64,000 nucleotides of DNA, from positions 140,305,751-140,369,750 of the forward strand of contig CM068827.1 of the NCBI GenBank assembly GCA_028554795.2. Direction: 5' to 3'. The DNA is from Sinohyriopsis cumingii (Eukaryota > Mollusca > Bivalvia > Unionida > Unionidae). Each line of letters opens with the position of its first letter. Positions within the stretch are counted from its first letter, which is position 1. Of this stretch, positions 37,601 through 49,406 are shown piece after piece. Both the position numbers and the translations under genes were made by a program. A model generated the notes under the pieces. That model saw only the letters and a program-made list of their open reading frames with translations. It had not been told where the DNA came from and made no database searches.

Positions 37601-39654
37601 CTTGTTCAAATATACGAACGTTATCCATAATGGAGCCATGACTTTGTATCTCTTGAACTCAAGTACAGAGAGCCAAGGACTAAACATGCTGCTCAATTTA
37701 TACACAAAAGATGACTTACTGAAAATCACGAAAACCTCTTTTGGAACTTTCTTCCTCGACAAAATATTAAATGGAATAGTTATTATGCATTATATCTCAC
37801 CATGAAAGCCCTATGTCATGTCTTCAAAACTTAAACCAATTTAATGTCTCTAATGTTTTATACCCCAAAAGTTTTCATAAACCATCAATCCACAAACGTT
37901 ATAATTAGCACTTGTTGCTTAATTTTGGAATAGAGAATTATGTCCTTATTAACAGTGTTCATGTTCTTGCATAAAAGTTGATTTTTACCTAAAGTTTTTG
38001 TACACTTAAAAAAAAACAATTACTAAAAAAGTTTACCAAAATATTACAGACAATACAGTATGATCTTGGTCATGTATTTATTTAAAATTTAAAAAATTTT
38101 GTACCTGTAAAATAGTGAGGCTTGAACAGGCATTGGCAACTTACAAAAGATATAGACCATGGCACAAAATAAACTGACAAAGATTGTACACTATAAAGGA
38201 TATTATTCCCCCTCAGGCCTGAAAAAAATTATTTTTTAACCTTCGTCTTAGAGACAATACATCAGTACTGCATGTTGTTAGTATGTGGATTTATTTTATT
38301 ATACAAAAATATATAGCAATATTTACTAAAATATTTGCACATGCCCAATTATTTGTTTATCAGTTGTCAAACTTCTGCTGCAGATTATCTGGTACCAAGT
38401 TTCAAATTTTTGCCAATAAACAAAGAGATGCACAAATCAGGAAATTATCTGCTCAGCAGACAGGGAAGCAATAAATTATTACATCTGTGGACCTACTGAC
38501 TGGCAAGCAGAAAGAATGTTCTGAGATAAGGAAAAATAAACACCATTTAAACACAGTGCAAGATGATTTTATCAAGCAACGTAAATTTTCTACATTTTAA
38601 AAAGTTGCCAAGTTTCAATTCTTTGTGCCAACTATTTTTAAAGTTTACAGCAAACCTGGATCCTTTATTTTAATATCAAAAGAAATCCATAATCATAGTT
38701 AACGTGCTATTTTATTCAGCTTTGTTTCTGACAACATCGTGAATACTTGACAGCTACAAGGTTGCTAGACGGAGAGTAATTATATGGAATAAAGGCTTCA
38801 ACTTTGTTGCTGTTTTGCACCAAAATAATTTTAGAACATTTTATATCCAAAGAATTTGTTTACTTCGATGAATACTTTTCCAAAATTTAATCACAATATG
38901 ATGCAGAATTGTTAGTAAGTTTACGAGTAAACTAGGCGTCTGAGAACATTACTGGCAACCACACAAGATAAACCCCAGCCATGGTTGAGGTAAACATGAT
39001 CATGTTGAAGGAGGTGTACTGAAGTTTATCTCATAGACAAAGTTAGAAATGTCTCTTCTGACAAAACTTTAAAATCCTGTCAGCAATCACTTCATAAACA
39101 TTACAAGTACTATCTATATCTGATTTTATCTTTTCAGATAATTCTACAACGTGGTAACTTTTATTCTTGGCATCTTATCCCATCTCTTCAATTTTATCAA
39201 ATACATTCATTCCAATGATTGGGGGAATAGCTGTTTGCAAACTAGTTTCATTGCCATAAGGTGACGGGATCAAAAAGCAAAATAAAGGCCGCCAAATCTG
39301 ATGAAGAGACCAGATAACACCTGACCAGATAACATCTGTGCATGCGAGGTGCAAACTGCAACGAAGCATGCAGATCTATGGCAGAGAAAATGTTTAGAAT
39401 TTCGCTTTCACTTTTTAATCCTGTGAAGCTACATAAGACTATTTTTATCAATGGCCATCTTGGGACACCTAGGAAGAGTTCAAGTTTAACACTAAAACTC
39501 CTTAAGTATCGGACAATTTTTTTCTATGTGATATTTACCTGACAAAAAAAAATTAGTCAAGGCCAGATGATGAAACCAGGCAGAAGTAGCAAGCTAAACA
39601 TCCCTATTTAGATAAGGCAAGGAATGTCCATAATTACTAGTGGGGTACACCCAT
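37601..39654. other. Intron sequence with no recognised element
   Basis: Nothing supported. AT-rich; some short open frames without recognisable domains. Confidence 0.5.
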
Positions 39655-39656
39655 TT

Positions 39657-39695
39657 ACCATATATACTTGCATACATTAGATCCATCTGCAACCC
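39657..39695 (+). mobile_element. Double-hairpin MITE, left-end fragment
   Basis: accatatatacttgcata, then ttagatccatctgcaac, matches the family left terminus. The sequence then passes into a CA/CAGA/GATA microsatellite, so only the end remains. Confidence 0.5.
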
Positions 39696-39737
39696 CCACA
39701 CACACATACACAGACAGACAGACAGATACAGACAAAC

Positions 39738-39794
<57 letters not shown>
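39696..39794. repeat. Compound microsatellite (CA)n(CAGA)n(GATA)n
   Basis: The tract passes from cacacaca to cagacaga and then to about 14 GATA units (39739-39794). It sits between two MITE-end-like sequences. Confidence 0.95.
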
Positions 39795-39796
<2 letters not shown>

Positions 39797-39875
39797 GATG
39801 ATACCAGAAAAATACTGATGAACTGAAACTGGTATCTTGGAGAAACAGGAATGTGAAGAATAATAGCTGGAAAAT

Positions 39876-40060
39876 ACCATATATAAACATATACAAGTTA
39901 GGTCCAACACCAAACAATAAAGCCACGGACCAGCCATCACTTGCATGAACAGATTAGGGTCTACATTGTTGTTTTGATTACTCCAAATAAACTGTAGAGA
40001 CCCAAATCTGCCTGTCCATTATGCATTAGATCTGACCTGTACACGAGTGCAAATGGTATT
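39876..40060 (+). mobile_element. Double-hairpin MITE, copy 8 (degraded)
   Basis: accatatata terminus, decayed hairpin A (right arm acagattagggtct), linker tgattactccaaa and decayed hairpin B (agacccaaatctgcc...). The right end is largely lost. Confidence 0.62.
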
Positions 40061-42152
40061 CAAGATGTAGAAAGCTATATCACTGATATTCTGTAACACT
40101 AGAAACTATTTGACAGATTTTACATATGGCGTGTAACAAACATGCATTCTTCTTATAAATGATCATGTTTACTGGTATACAAAAACCATCAATTCTGAGC
40201 ACAGAGGGATAACTACATTGTACAGTAAAAGTGGTAGAAGAAATCATTATGAAATATGTGTTGCCTTGTATAATTCAATATCAATAACCATCCTTTTCAA
40301 TGTAATTTATGTACATGCTTTAAAATGATTAAAAACCAACTATTTATCAATAGATAGAACAATAATTTATACTTCCTCTAGGTCTGATTAGCCAGCCCGA
40401 GTTGAAAATTTGGGAAAAAGAAGGCTTTCAACTAAAAAAATAAAATGTTTAACTTGCTTATAGGGTGATATGAAAATATCTTCTACCAAAAATCATTTTC
40501 CTCTTAAATCCCCTTTTTCCCAATGCCAATATAGCTCCCAAGCAGTACATGTTGCCAGAGACCTAAATAATACTACACTCAACAAAACAAAAAAGTATGG
40601 TTGCGTGTTTGACTGGAATCTGTCTTAAAAATAAAAAATTCAACATCACAATCTAAATTACTTTTGAGACTACTTTTTTATTGATTTTTTTATCCCGTCA
40701 AAAACTTTTACTTCTTTTTTTCTTTTAGTTTCACAAAATTTCAAGAATGTTTACTTTTTGTCCCCAAATGTGAAGTTAAGATGCATTGTTGACTACGCTG
40801 TATAAATGAATTTGAAAAGTTCTGCCTATATACCTGGATGTGAAAAACTTTAGGTCTAAAAATATCTGTGCCTCATAAAGTCTCTCCCAACCCTAGCTTG
40901 ATGATGGATAGCATTCCGCTTCTTTATTCCTTGCTGATATTCCTCCGATAGCATCATCAGAGGAAGCAGCTAAAGGGCAGAGTTTACACTTAGCACTATC
41001 ATAACTACTGATAAGCCTTGGTTACACCATAATTCCAATTATCAAGTAGATAACTAATACATACCACAGAAATATATTGCCCTCTGAATGCCTAAAATAG
41101 ATAACTGTCATTACTTTTTCTAATATATGAGGTCTGCATGACTTGAAAATTTTCTCATCACAATTTTGCTCTGTTAACCTAATTCAGATAAATCGCTTTT
41201 AATGTTTATAATCCTTTATATTTATATATCCTTTATATTTATATTCTCTTGATTGCAGTTTTTGTGCTACAGAAGTGTCTGTAGTAAGACGAATCATGGT
41301 AACCTGGTGTCAAGTCTGGGTAATGCAGTTTCTAATTAAAAAAGAATACCCAATTTAATTATCCTTAAAATTCTTGTAATATAAATCAAAGCTGCACAAT
41401 TCAGTGAACAAAATTTTATATTAAGAAAGGCTTTTTACTTTTTATTAACATCTATTTCAAACTGCTTACATCAACTTTATCTTCCAAAGGATACACAATG
41501 TCACCTTGGGACAAGATTATAAGAACAATATGGCCTTAACAGGTCTTAATAGGTCACACACAAATCAGTCTTAATAGGTCAAACACAAATAAGTTCAATA
41601 GGTATATAGCACTCAATATGCAGGGTCAACAAGGTTTACTAAAAATATTCCGTCTGCTCTCAAAAACAAGTCAATGCAAATCCCAAATTTCTAGCCAACC
41701 ATATTCAAGTCAAACACTGTATTTCTATAAAGCAATATACATGCACATGTATTTCCTTAAAAGCAATACATATGCAGAACCAAAAGTAATTTATCTGTAC
41801 TAAATTGACTTCTGCTAAACAGTACTTCCTCATTATAAAACCTCACCTCCCGGTTGTATAATGAACATTACCAGTGATCCAATTAAATTGTTTGAATTAT
41901 GTTCTAACATAACTCGTGAAAAAATTCAGATAATTTTAGTTATGGCTAATGAGAAACAATTAGAATGTTATTTCACATCATTAAATATGTGTTTTTAAAC
42001 ATTAATTTGGTCTTGCTAGAACATTCCTCATCACTACCAGGCAAGTCAGGTCATTTGTATAGTTCCTATGGGCGGCATTATACAGAGGTTGCAATGAAAA
42101 TGCATTTAAACTCCTTTTCTCAACAAAAAATGTAATGAAAGTAAACTATTGG
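40061..42152. other. Intron sequence, minor repeat only
   Basis: A short imperfect repeat of tcttaataggtca lies near 41540-41605. No other feature is supported. Confidence 0.5.
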
Positions 42153-42568
42153 TGTACTGTAAACAGGGACAAGTGTGCTGTAGAACAGTTACAAGTACTA
42201 TACATTCCATACAACAGGGACAAGTGTGCTGTAGAACAGTTACAAGTACTATACATTCCATACAACAGGGACAAGTGTGCTGTAGAACAGTTACAAGTAC
42301 TATACATTCCGTACAACAGGGACAAGGACTATATATGCTGTAAAAGTGGGACAAGTACTATACATCCTGTAGAGCAGGGACAAGTGTTATACATGCTGCC
42401 AAACAGTGACAAGTACATTATACCCTGCAGAGCAGGGACAATTATTATACATGTTGTAGACAGGGACAAGTATTATATATGCTCTAGAACAGGCACAAGT
42501 ACTATATATGCTGTAAAACTGGGACAAGTACTATACATACCGTAGAACAGGGACAAGTACTATACATG
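42153..42568. repeat. Minisatellite, 51-bp units passing into about 27-bp half units
   Basis: The left part has three nearly identical 51-bp units (tagaacagttacaagtacta starting 42181, 42232 and 42283). The right part has diverged half-units of about 26-28 bp with the core gggacaagtactatacat. The 51-bp unit looks like a homogenised dimer of the half unit. Confidence 0.92.
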
Positions 42569-42862
42569 CACTTAATGACACTAAACTCATATTAAATCTG
42601 CAATAATACCATTACTAGGAACAATCTGGATGATTCCATTTCATTAGAAAATGAGATGTGACTGTTAAATAACCATAATCACTTTTAATCCATGTGCTAT
42701 GCTTTTGAATTTGTTCCCCTTCTGCAACTTATCCATGTAAGGTGATTATCAATTTTTTTTACGTTTTTCTTATAGTACATCTACCTGTCTATACCTTAAA
42801 GAAACTTACCCATATCAAGCTAAATGCTGCATGAAGCATGTGACCTGCTGACTTAAAAACTT

Positions 42863-43103
42863 TGGGGCCCCGAGTTGCCAAATGGTCTAAAGTGCTCACC
42901 ATTTCAGATCACTGCCATCTCACCTCTGTCTGTGTGGGTTTGAGTCTCGGGATAAGCTAATATGGGTATGTGAGAAAGCTTGCTAGTAGTTTCTCGCGAG
43001 TCAGTGATTATTCCCAGAGTTTTCCCAGGTTCTTCCTTCACCATTTATACTGGCTGCCATAGCCTATCTTGTGCTGAAAAAGGGCGTTAAACCCTACAAC
43101 AAC
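42863..43103 (+). mobile_element. SINE-A copy 2
   Basis: Head ggccccgagttgccaaatgg, B-box-like gggtttgagtctcggg, body with ttcttccttcaccatttata, end ggcgttaaaccctacaacaa. No clear target duplication is visible. Confidence 0.85.
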
Positions 43104-43497
43104 TATCAGCTACAATTATTAAAAAAAACACTGCCATTGGAACAATTTCCTCATGCTATCTTTACTTTAAAATCAAAGTAAATCAATGGGCAAATTATTC
43201 TGCAAAGTCACCCAAAGATGAAAGACAGCATATCTACAGCTATAAAGTCAGTCTAGACAAGGTCCAAAATATTCAGAAATAATTTCTATTCATTACAATT
43301 TTAATGTCAGTGTAAACTTTCCAAACATCTCAGATCCAAATAATCTCAGTAAGTGTCACTGATAAAAGTTAAGATAAATGAAGGTGGGATTTATTTAATT
43401 AGGATTTTTATTTATAAAAAAAAAACCTTGGAAGAACACTCATGAAGAAAAACCTGAACATTTTCTTATGCAAATAATTATATTCCCTACTTTCTCC

Positions 43498-43552
43498 TGT
43501 AGAACAAGCAACACTGACCATGATCTGCCAGCACAACATTATGTGACACCAG
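43498..43552 (-). mobile_element. Possible double-hairpin MITE fragment
   Basis: gtagaacaagcaacactgac, then catgatctgccagcacaaca, matches the linker plus hairpin A of the family in reverse orientation. Termini are not seen. Confidence 0.35.
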
Positions 43553-44000
43553 AACAAGGTAGCTGGGTCAGACCATGTGAATATATATATAAGATATGGG
43601 AATGTTCACCACTGAAGGCACCATGACGTACAGGAGAAAATATATTATGGCAATCACTTGTTATTTTAAAGAATTTAACTCTCTTAAAAAATTGATCATT
43701 TTGCATAGCTAAGGGTCCAAGCAATCCTAAATGAATTTGAATTTATAGACTGGTGTCATTTTCTTGTACTAGTGTTAGTTAATATCATCATTACATAAAA
43801 ATGTAGGGAAAAAATGCTGTCATTAATTGTCCCTATATTAGCAGCACAAAACAGCTCAAGAAGTATTTGAAAAATATATCATGTTTGGACAGGTTGCAGG
43901 TCACAAATTCTATTTATCAAATGGAAAAGGCAAGATGACAAATCCTAACACCAAAAGGGTACTGTATATAGGAAAGGATGCAAGACAAAAGTCAATGTAT

Positions 44001-44328
44001 GTGTGTGTGTGTGTGTGTGATTTGGATTTTTAACATAGCTTTAACAATTTTTCAGTCATATCACTACAATGTCTGCAGTGTGGCAGTTTATAGTGATGTT
44101 TAGCACTGGGGCATCATGACGCAGACACGTAGCATGATTTCCCACCCAGTCACATTATCCTGACACAAGGCCGACCAGTCCTAACACTAACCTCTTAATG
44201 CTGAGCGCCAAGAGAGGCAGCTGTTAGTACCATTTTTGTAAGTCTTTGGTATGACTTGCCCGGGGATTGAACCCATGACCTCCCGCATCCAAGGCAGATG
44301 CTATAACCACTAGGCCACCGGAGCGGTG
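44001..44328 (-). mobile_element. SINE-B copy 1 (tRNA-derived, CA tail)
   Basis: On the minus strand the tRNA-like head has A box tggcctagtggtta and B box gggttcaatcccc. The body begins ataccaaagacttacaaaaa and contains gctcagcattaagagg and ataatgtgactgggtggg. It ends aaaatccaaatca plus (CA)n, seen as (GT)n at 44001-44019 on the plus strand. The body resembles widespread mollusc/metazoan SINE core domains (inference from memory). Confidence 0.87.
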
Positions 44329-44424
44329 CCAAAAGGAGCATCAAGGTAACTTCTTGGTCTTCAATACGTATATGTAGCATAGAGAAAAATAAGGACTGTT
44401 GGATTTAGTCCAGATAACTGCAGA

Positions 44425-44730
44425 CCACTTCAGTGGCCTAGTGCATCTACCTTTGATGCGGGGGGGGGGTCACAGATTTTAAGCCCAGCCAAGTCGTATC
44501 AAAGACTTATAAAAATGGTACAAGCAGCTGCCTTGCTTTGTGCTCAGCATTAAGAGGTTAGTGTTAGGAATGGTCGAGATGTGACTGGAAGGGACATGAT
44601 GTTACATGACTGTGGCATGATGCCCCAGTGATAGACATCACTATAAACTGCCTCACTGCAAACATCCTAGTGATATGATTGAAAATGTTTTAAAGCTACG
44701 ATAAAAATCCAAATCATACACATACACACC
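44425..44730 (+). mobile_element. SINE-B copy 2
   Basis: Head cagtggcctagtgcatct with a short G-run insertion before the B box, then a typical body to aaaatccaaatcatacacat. An imperfect 13-bp target duplication (ccagataactgca at 44410, ccagatcattgca at 44729) flanks it. It faces copy 1 head to head across about 97 bp. Confidence 0.83.
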
Positions 44731-44839
44731 AGATCATTGCACTGTTAAGATAACTCACCTGTTCTAGACATGTTCTTCCATATCATTAAAGAAAAAGGCT
44801 ATCTTTAAACAGAATCATGAAGTTTTTATTTCAAAGCAG

Positions 44840-45049
44840 ACCATATCTACTCACTTGTAACTCCAAATGCAAACAACAGACTCTTATCTGCCTTTGCATA
44901 ACAAGCTGGCAGATTAGGGTTGATGTTGTTTTTTCTACCGATTACTCCTATAAAACTGCTTAGACCCAATTCTGCTGGTGCATTATGTGATGGTAAACGA
45001 GGGTCTGTTCAATTTGCAGTTGTATATGACTTACATGCGAGTATATACG
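44840..45049 (+). mobile_element. Double-hairpin MITE, copy 9
   Basis: accatatctactcacttgta terminus, hairpin A (acagactcttatctgcc...ggcagattagggttgatg), linker ttctaccgattactccta, weakened hairpin B (agacccaattctgctgg), right terminus gacttacatgcgagtatata. Confidence 0.8.
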
Positions 45050-45489
45050 TTATCCCAATTTATTGTATTACCATCTATCTTAAGAAGCCAGATGGTTCAT
45101 GATTACACATCTTAACCAAGATCTTTTGAAAAACCATGTTGAAATTTTATCAACGAGGTAAAAACCAAGATTAAAAGTCAACAGATTGTACAATACTAGA
45201 TAATCCTTCAGGTTAAATATGCCATGTTTGTATTAATGCTCTGATTTTTCCTTCCCTAACCACCATCCCAGAAGATGGAAAAACAGGCATCTGTTGGTAC
45301 CTTTGTTCTGATGCTTCAACAACTGCCTTTATGATCTGTTGGAGTTCTTGTCAGTTTCATGGTATGACAATGAATGTCAGAAGTGACACCGTAGTGATAA
45401 GAAAGGTTACTACCTAGATTATAAGTATTGCTTTTGAGGTCTCTGAAGGATTTAAACCTTTAACAAGTCTAGTTTCTAAAAACATCATA

Positions 45490-45663
45490 CAGTATAACCT
45501 GTACTGAAAGACCACTGGTATGTGAGACCACCTGTCTTGAGAGACCACATTCTCAATGCACAATTTTATTATCTTGCACTGTGACCTGTTATTAGAGGCC
45601 ACCTATCTTGAAAGACCACAATTTTGGGGCAAAAAAGGTGGTCTTTCAAGAGAGGTTCTGCTG
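45490..45663. mobile_element. TA-flanked MITE, 174 bp
   Basis: TA at 45488-45489 and 45664-45665 flanks inverted ends, cagtataacctgtactgaaa against cagcagaacctctcttgaaa, both followed by gaccac. Two further inner copies of the (g)agaccacctgtcttgagag motif lie inside. TA targets and this terminus suggest a Tc1/mariner-type element. A related scrap lies at about 45815-45850. Confidence 0.72.
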
Positions 45664-45665
45664 TA

Positions 45666-47310
45666 CAGAACTCAGAAAAGTCCATAAACTCAAACAGAAG
45701 GTCATGGAACTTGCACTAAGTTTTTCAATTAAAGTCTAATACATACTTCAACTAAATTTAACTGGATAGATTTTCAGTGTTTGAAGAAATTATATTAAAT
45801 AATATGATTACCTCAGTTGAGAGAACACCTACCTTGAGAGATCATAATACTGTAATGCAACTCGTCCAAATATTTACCATAATAAGTTGGAGGATATAAT
45901 GAACTTGCACAATGATTACAAGACATTTTCATTTTATGACCTTTGCACTATCAAGACAATCTGGACCTTTATAAATTTTCACCCAGAAAACTTATTACCC
46001 CTGTCAAACACAGTGGTTATACATTTCATTGTTCCAAGAATTTCTAATGGTACTGCATGGACCTTAGTTGCATGCTAAAAAAGCAATACATAAATGAACT
46101 CCATCCCTGTCAGAATGCAGGTCTGACAGATTCTACCTGAGAGCAGCATGTAAATAGCCAATAAAAGCAATACATAAATGAACTCCATCCCTGTCAGAAT
46201 GCAGGTCGGACAGATTCTACCTATAAATCAGGTAAATAGCCAATAACTTCTAACAGCAATCACCCCAGGAAATTTATTTCCAATTCTTTGGAGCTGAAGA
46301 AAGTAAAAGACTTGACCAAACCATGCTCCGGATAACTACCAAGTACTACCGGATAACTATCCCTGCACACACACACACAAACATGATTTCCACCCAAAAA
46401 ATGGGGCAATTTTCTATTTCATTTTAACAAAGAATTCTGTTTAATAAAGCATGACTTTTTCAAAACAGTATAATTTTCTTTGAAAATATCTTACTTTTGT
46501 ATCCAGTAGGCATATCTAAAGGGTTCGCATGTTAATTTACTTTATACTTTGTGCTGTATTTTATGAAGTATTAAGATTTAATCTTTTATTTTCATATAAA
46601 AATAAAAAAATAAACATACAGAATCAAGAAAAGTAAAATGTAGAAAAACAACCAGCTTCATACAGTGATGACGAGTCTGTAACTCTAATCACTCGTACAC
46701 CTTATTTTCTGAGACATATTTTACAGTATCTACATTGTCTCCTATGACCTACAGCTCTGGTTCCGTTTTCTTCATATATTGGCAGATCCTATCCTGTGGT
46801 CTAATTCAGTATACTATCATAAATTAATACAGCAAAAATGACATTGCTTGTAATTATATTATTGTTATGTGGCAGCATGAAATATTCTGTATAAATTGTT
46901 AACTGACACATCGAGGGGGCCAAACTAATATTTTGAAATAGCAGGAAGCAAGGAGAGAAAGAGACAACTTAGTACTAAATGTATTTAGATCGGTGCAACT
47001 CTCTTCAATCTATACACTCAGGGAAGAAGGACAATCAATTAATGGGTGAAAGAGACTATAGGTAAACTGTTCTGACAGGATAGCAATAAGTATTTGTGTA
47101 AGTATTAGCTATCAGGAATGGGTAAATATTAATTTAAAGTGATTTAACCATAGCTCATCATTGTCAGTTGGTGACACATAAAATCTTTACATGTACCCAA
47201 CTATAAACACTCAAGACCATAATGGCCAAATCTGCCAAGCATTATTCATTGGCCGATTTACATCAATAGGTTTTCAGGATAATGCAAAAAAACACCTGGG
47301 TAAATATTGA
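45666..47310. other. Intron sequence with one 84-bp tandem duplication
   Basis: aagcaatacataaatgaact starts at 46081 and again at 46165 (period 84, nearly identical to about 46250). Otherwise no feature is recognised. Confidence 0.65.
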
Positions 47311-47464
47311 GGTCAATCAGGTGAATTAATGCACCTATCCAATTGTGATGTAGCATTTTATCAAACATTTTCATGGTAGATTTGAATATTATTCTTGGAC
47401 TGTACCACTAATGCACAATTTCATCAAATCTGTATGATGTGATATAAAAATAAAATAAACACAT
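47311..47464 (+). repeat. 5' flank of SINE-A copy 3, duplicated inverted at 51765-51888
   Basis: From ggtcaatcag at 47311 the sequence matches, base for base over most of its length, the reverse complement of 51765-51888. This copy has about 39 extra bp (starting tgtatgatgtgatat) between two near-identical catca(a/g)atctg motifs. Confidence 0.93.
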
Positions 47465-47470
47465 CAGATC

Positions 47471-47730
47471 TGGGGGGGTCCCGAGTGGCAGAGTGGTCTA
47501 AAGCGGTCTCCGTTACTGATCACTGCCATCTCACCTCTGTCTGCATGGGTTTGAGTCTGAGATTCGGCTAATGTGGGTATGTGAGAAAGTTTGCCAGTAG
47601 CTTCTCAAGGGTTGGTGTTTCTTTCTGGGGATTTCCCGGGTTCTTCCTCCACCATTAATACTGGCGACCATGTATAGCCTATCGTGTGTTGGAAAATGGC
47701 GTTAAACCCTACAACAACAACAACAAAAAA
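47471..47730 (+). mobile_element. SINE-A copy 3 (source-like locus)
   Basis: Head gtcccgagtggcagagtgg, B-box-like gggtttgagtctgag, body with ttcttcctccaccattaata, end ggcgttaaaccctacaacaa and (CAA)n. A short agatctgg direct repeat lies at 47466-47473 and 47733-47740. It is nearly identical to the full SINE in the composite at 51512. Confidence 0.9.
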
Positions 47731-47869
47731 TAAGATCTGGTAATTTGTCAGATTTGAACAGTTAGGTACCTCTCTGACACTGTAGAGGTCAACACATCAG
47801 ATGACCCTGTAACTGGAGTCCCTCTTAAATGTAGTCAGGTCACTCTCATATTCAATGTAAGTTGCCCAG

Positions 47870-48182
47870 TGTGTGTGTGTGGGGATTTTTAACATAGTTT
47901 TAACAATTTGAGTCATATCGCTACAATGTCTGCAGTGTAGCAGTTTATAGCGATGTCAAACACTGAGGCATTATGCCGCGGACATGTGGCATCATGTTCC
48001 TCCATGTCACATTATCCTGATACCAGGCTGACCAGTCCTAATACTAACTTCTTTATGTGGAGTGCCAAGTGAGGCAGATGCTAGTACCATTTTTATGTCT
48101 TTGATATGATTCAACTGGGGTTCATACCAGCAACTTCCTGCATAAAAGGTGGATGCTCTAACCACTTAGGCTACAGGAGAGG
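47870..48182 (-). mobile_element. SINE-B copy 3
   Basis: On the plus strand it begins with a (GT)n tail and ggggatttttaacatagttt, passes through the body (cacattatcctgataccagg), and ends in the inverted head (ctaaccacttaggctacagg). It is more diverged than copies 1 and 5. Confidence 0.8.
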
Positions 48183-49406
48183 TCTTTATTGAACAAGTGG
48201 TACCTAATTTAGCTGAAAGAAAACTTTAACACTTAGATTAAATGCAGCATCTTCATTGTGAAATCTGTGAAAGCCACTGGTAAATTCATGAATATTCAGC
48301 CACCTGCCATTTGTAGGTCCTTCCACTTTATGATGATCTGTTTAACTTTATTAAAAGCTATAAACTGTGTTTACAAATTAAAGCATGAAACCTATGAATA
48401 GGTAACAATACTTTTTCTGCTGTCCATATTTCATTGTATATCGATAATTTTTCCCACATGATGAATAATGAGCAGCCAATTTCTGAACAAGTTCATTTTG
48501 CGTGCAGGGGTGGACGGATGACTGCACATGTATGCCAATGTCTCACGGTTTGTCTTTAATGCTAGTGAAATTTGGTTACATTTTTTGTCTTCAAAATGCG
48601 AAATACGTTAGTGGATGTTTGAAAACAGCAGGACTTCTTTCAAGTTGGAAATATTACTATATGTACTAAAGATTTAATTTCGAGTCCTGCATCACATAAT
48701 GCATCACTAATTAGATCAAATGGAACCTATTAACCTGTCTAAAAATTGAGCTCAGCCAGGGAATTAGGAACTTTTGTGTAACTGTGATGCAAACATAGAA
48801 CCTAACATGTGAACTAATTTATAAATTACTGACAAAATCTTACAAAAAAGATTGATACATCTTCAACATTATTTTTGTTTTTAACTTGATCAAGAAACAG
48901 GTTTTCACGGCATTCCAAAACAAAAACTACTCCAAGGCCCCCTCCCATAACACATCCAGTACTCTTCCATAACACATCCAGTACTCTTCCATAACACATC
49001 CAGTACTCTTCCATAACCAGATAATGATGAAAATACAAATATCTGCAGACAAAGCTGAAGATATATGGTCAGAGATTGCAAAAACATGTTAATGCCTCAA
49101 TTATTCATAATTGCACACTGGAACATGCAGAAATTGTTGGATTTCTCTTTAGTTCTGAGCCACTCAAAGAAATAAAAGTGAACATGGGTTCAGTTTTACG
49201 AACAGTGCCTGAAATATAAGGAACCATCCATTTAGTTTTTTCTGCAGAAAAACTGTCAAAATAATGCTAAAAAGTTATGGCCTATTTGAACGAGGGAAAC
49301 TGATTTTTTTTCACAACGCACTAATACCCAGGGCATGTTTCCGAAAACTATTTCTTTGAGCTCCTATTTGTTAAAAATCGTATTTGAGCCTATGTTCACC
49401 AGGCTC
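48183..49406. other. Intron sequence with one small minisatellite
   Basis: Apart from the 22-bp minisatellite at 48945-49018, no feature is supported. Confidence 0.5.
48945..49018. repeat. Minisatellite, 22-bp unit, about 3.4 copies
   Basis: Perfect copies of ccataacacatccagtactc plus tt, starting at 48945, 48967, 48989 and 49011. Confidence 0.95.

Noticed and set aside
39594-39946. Open frames with poly-LSIY
   Set aside because: Translation of the GATA repeat.
42863-43103. Target-site duplication for SINE-A copy 2
   Set aside because: No convincing flanking direct repeat could be found.
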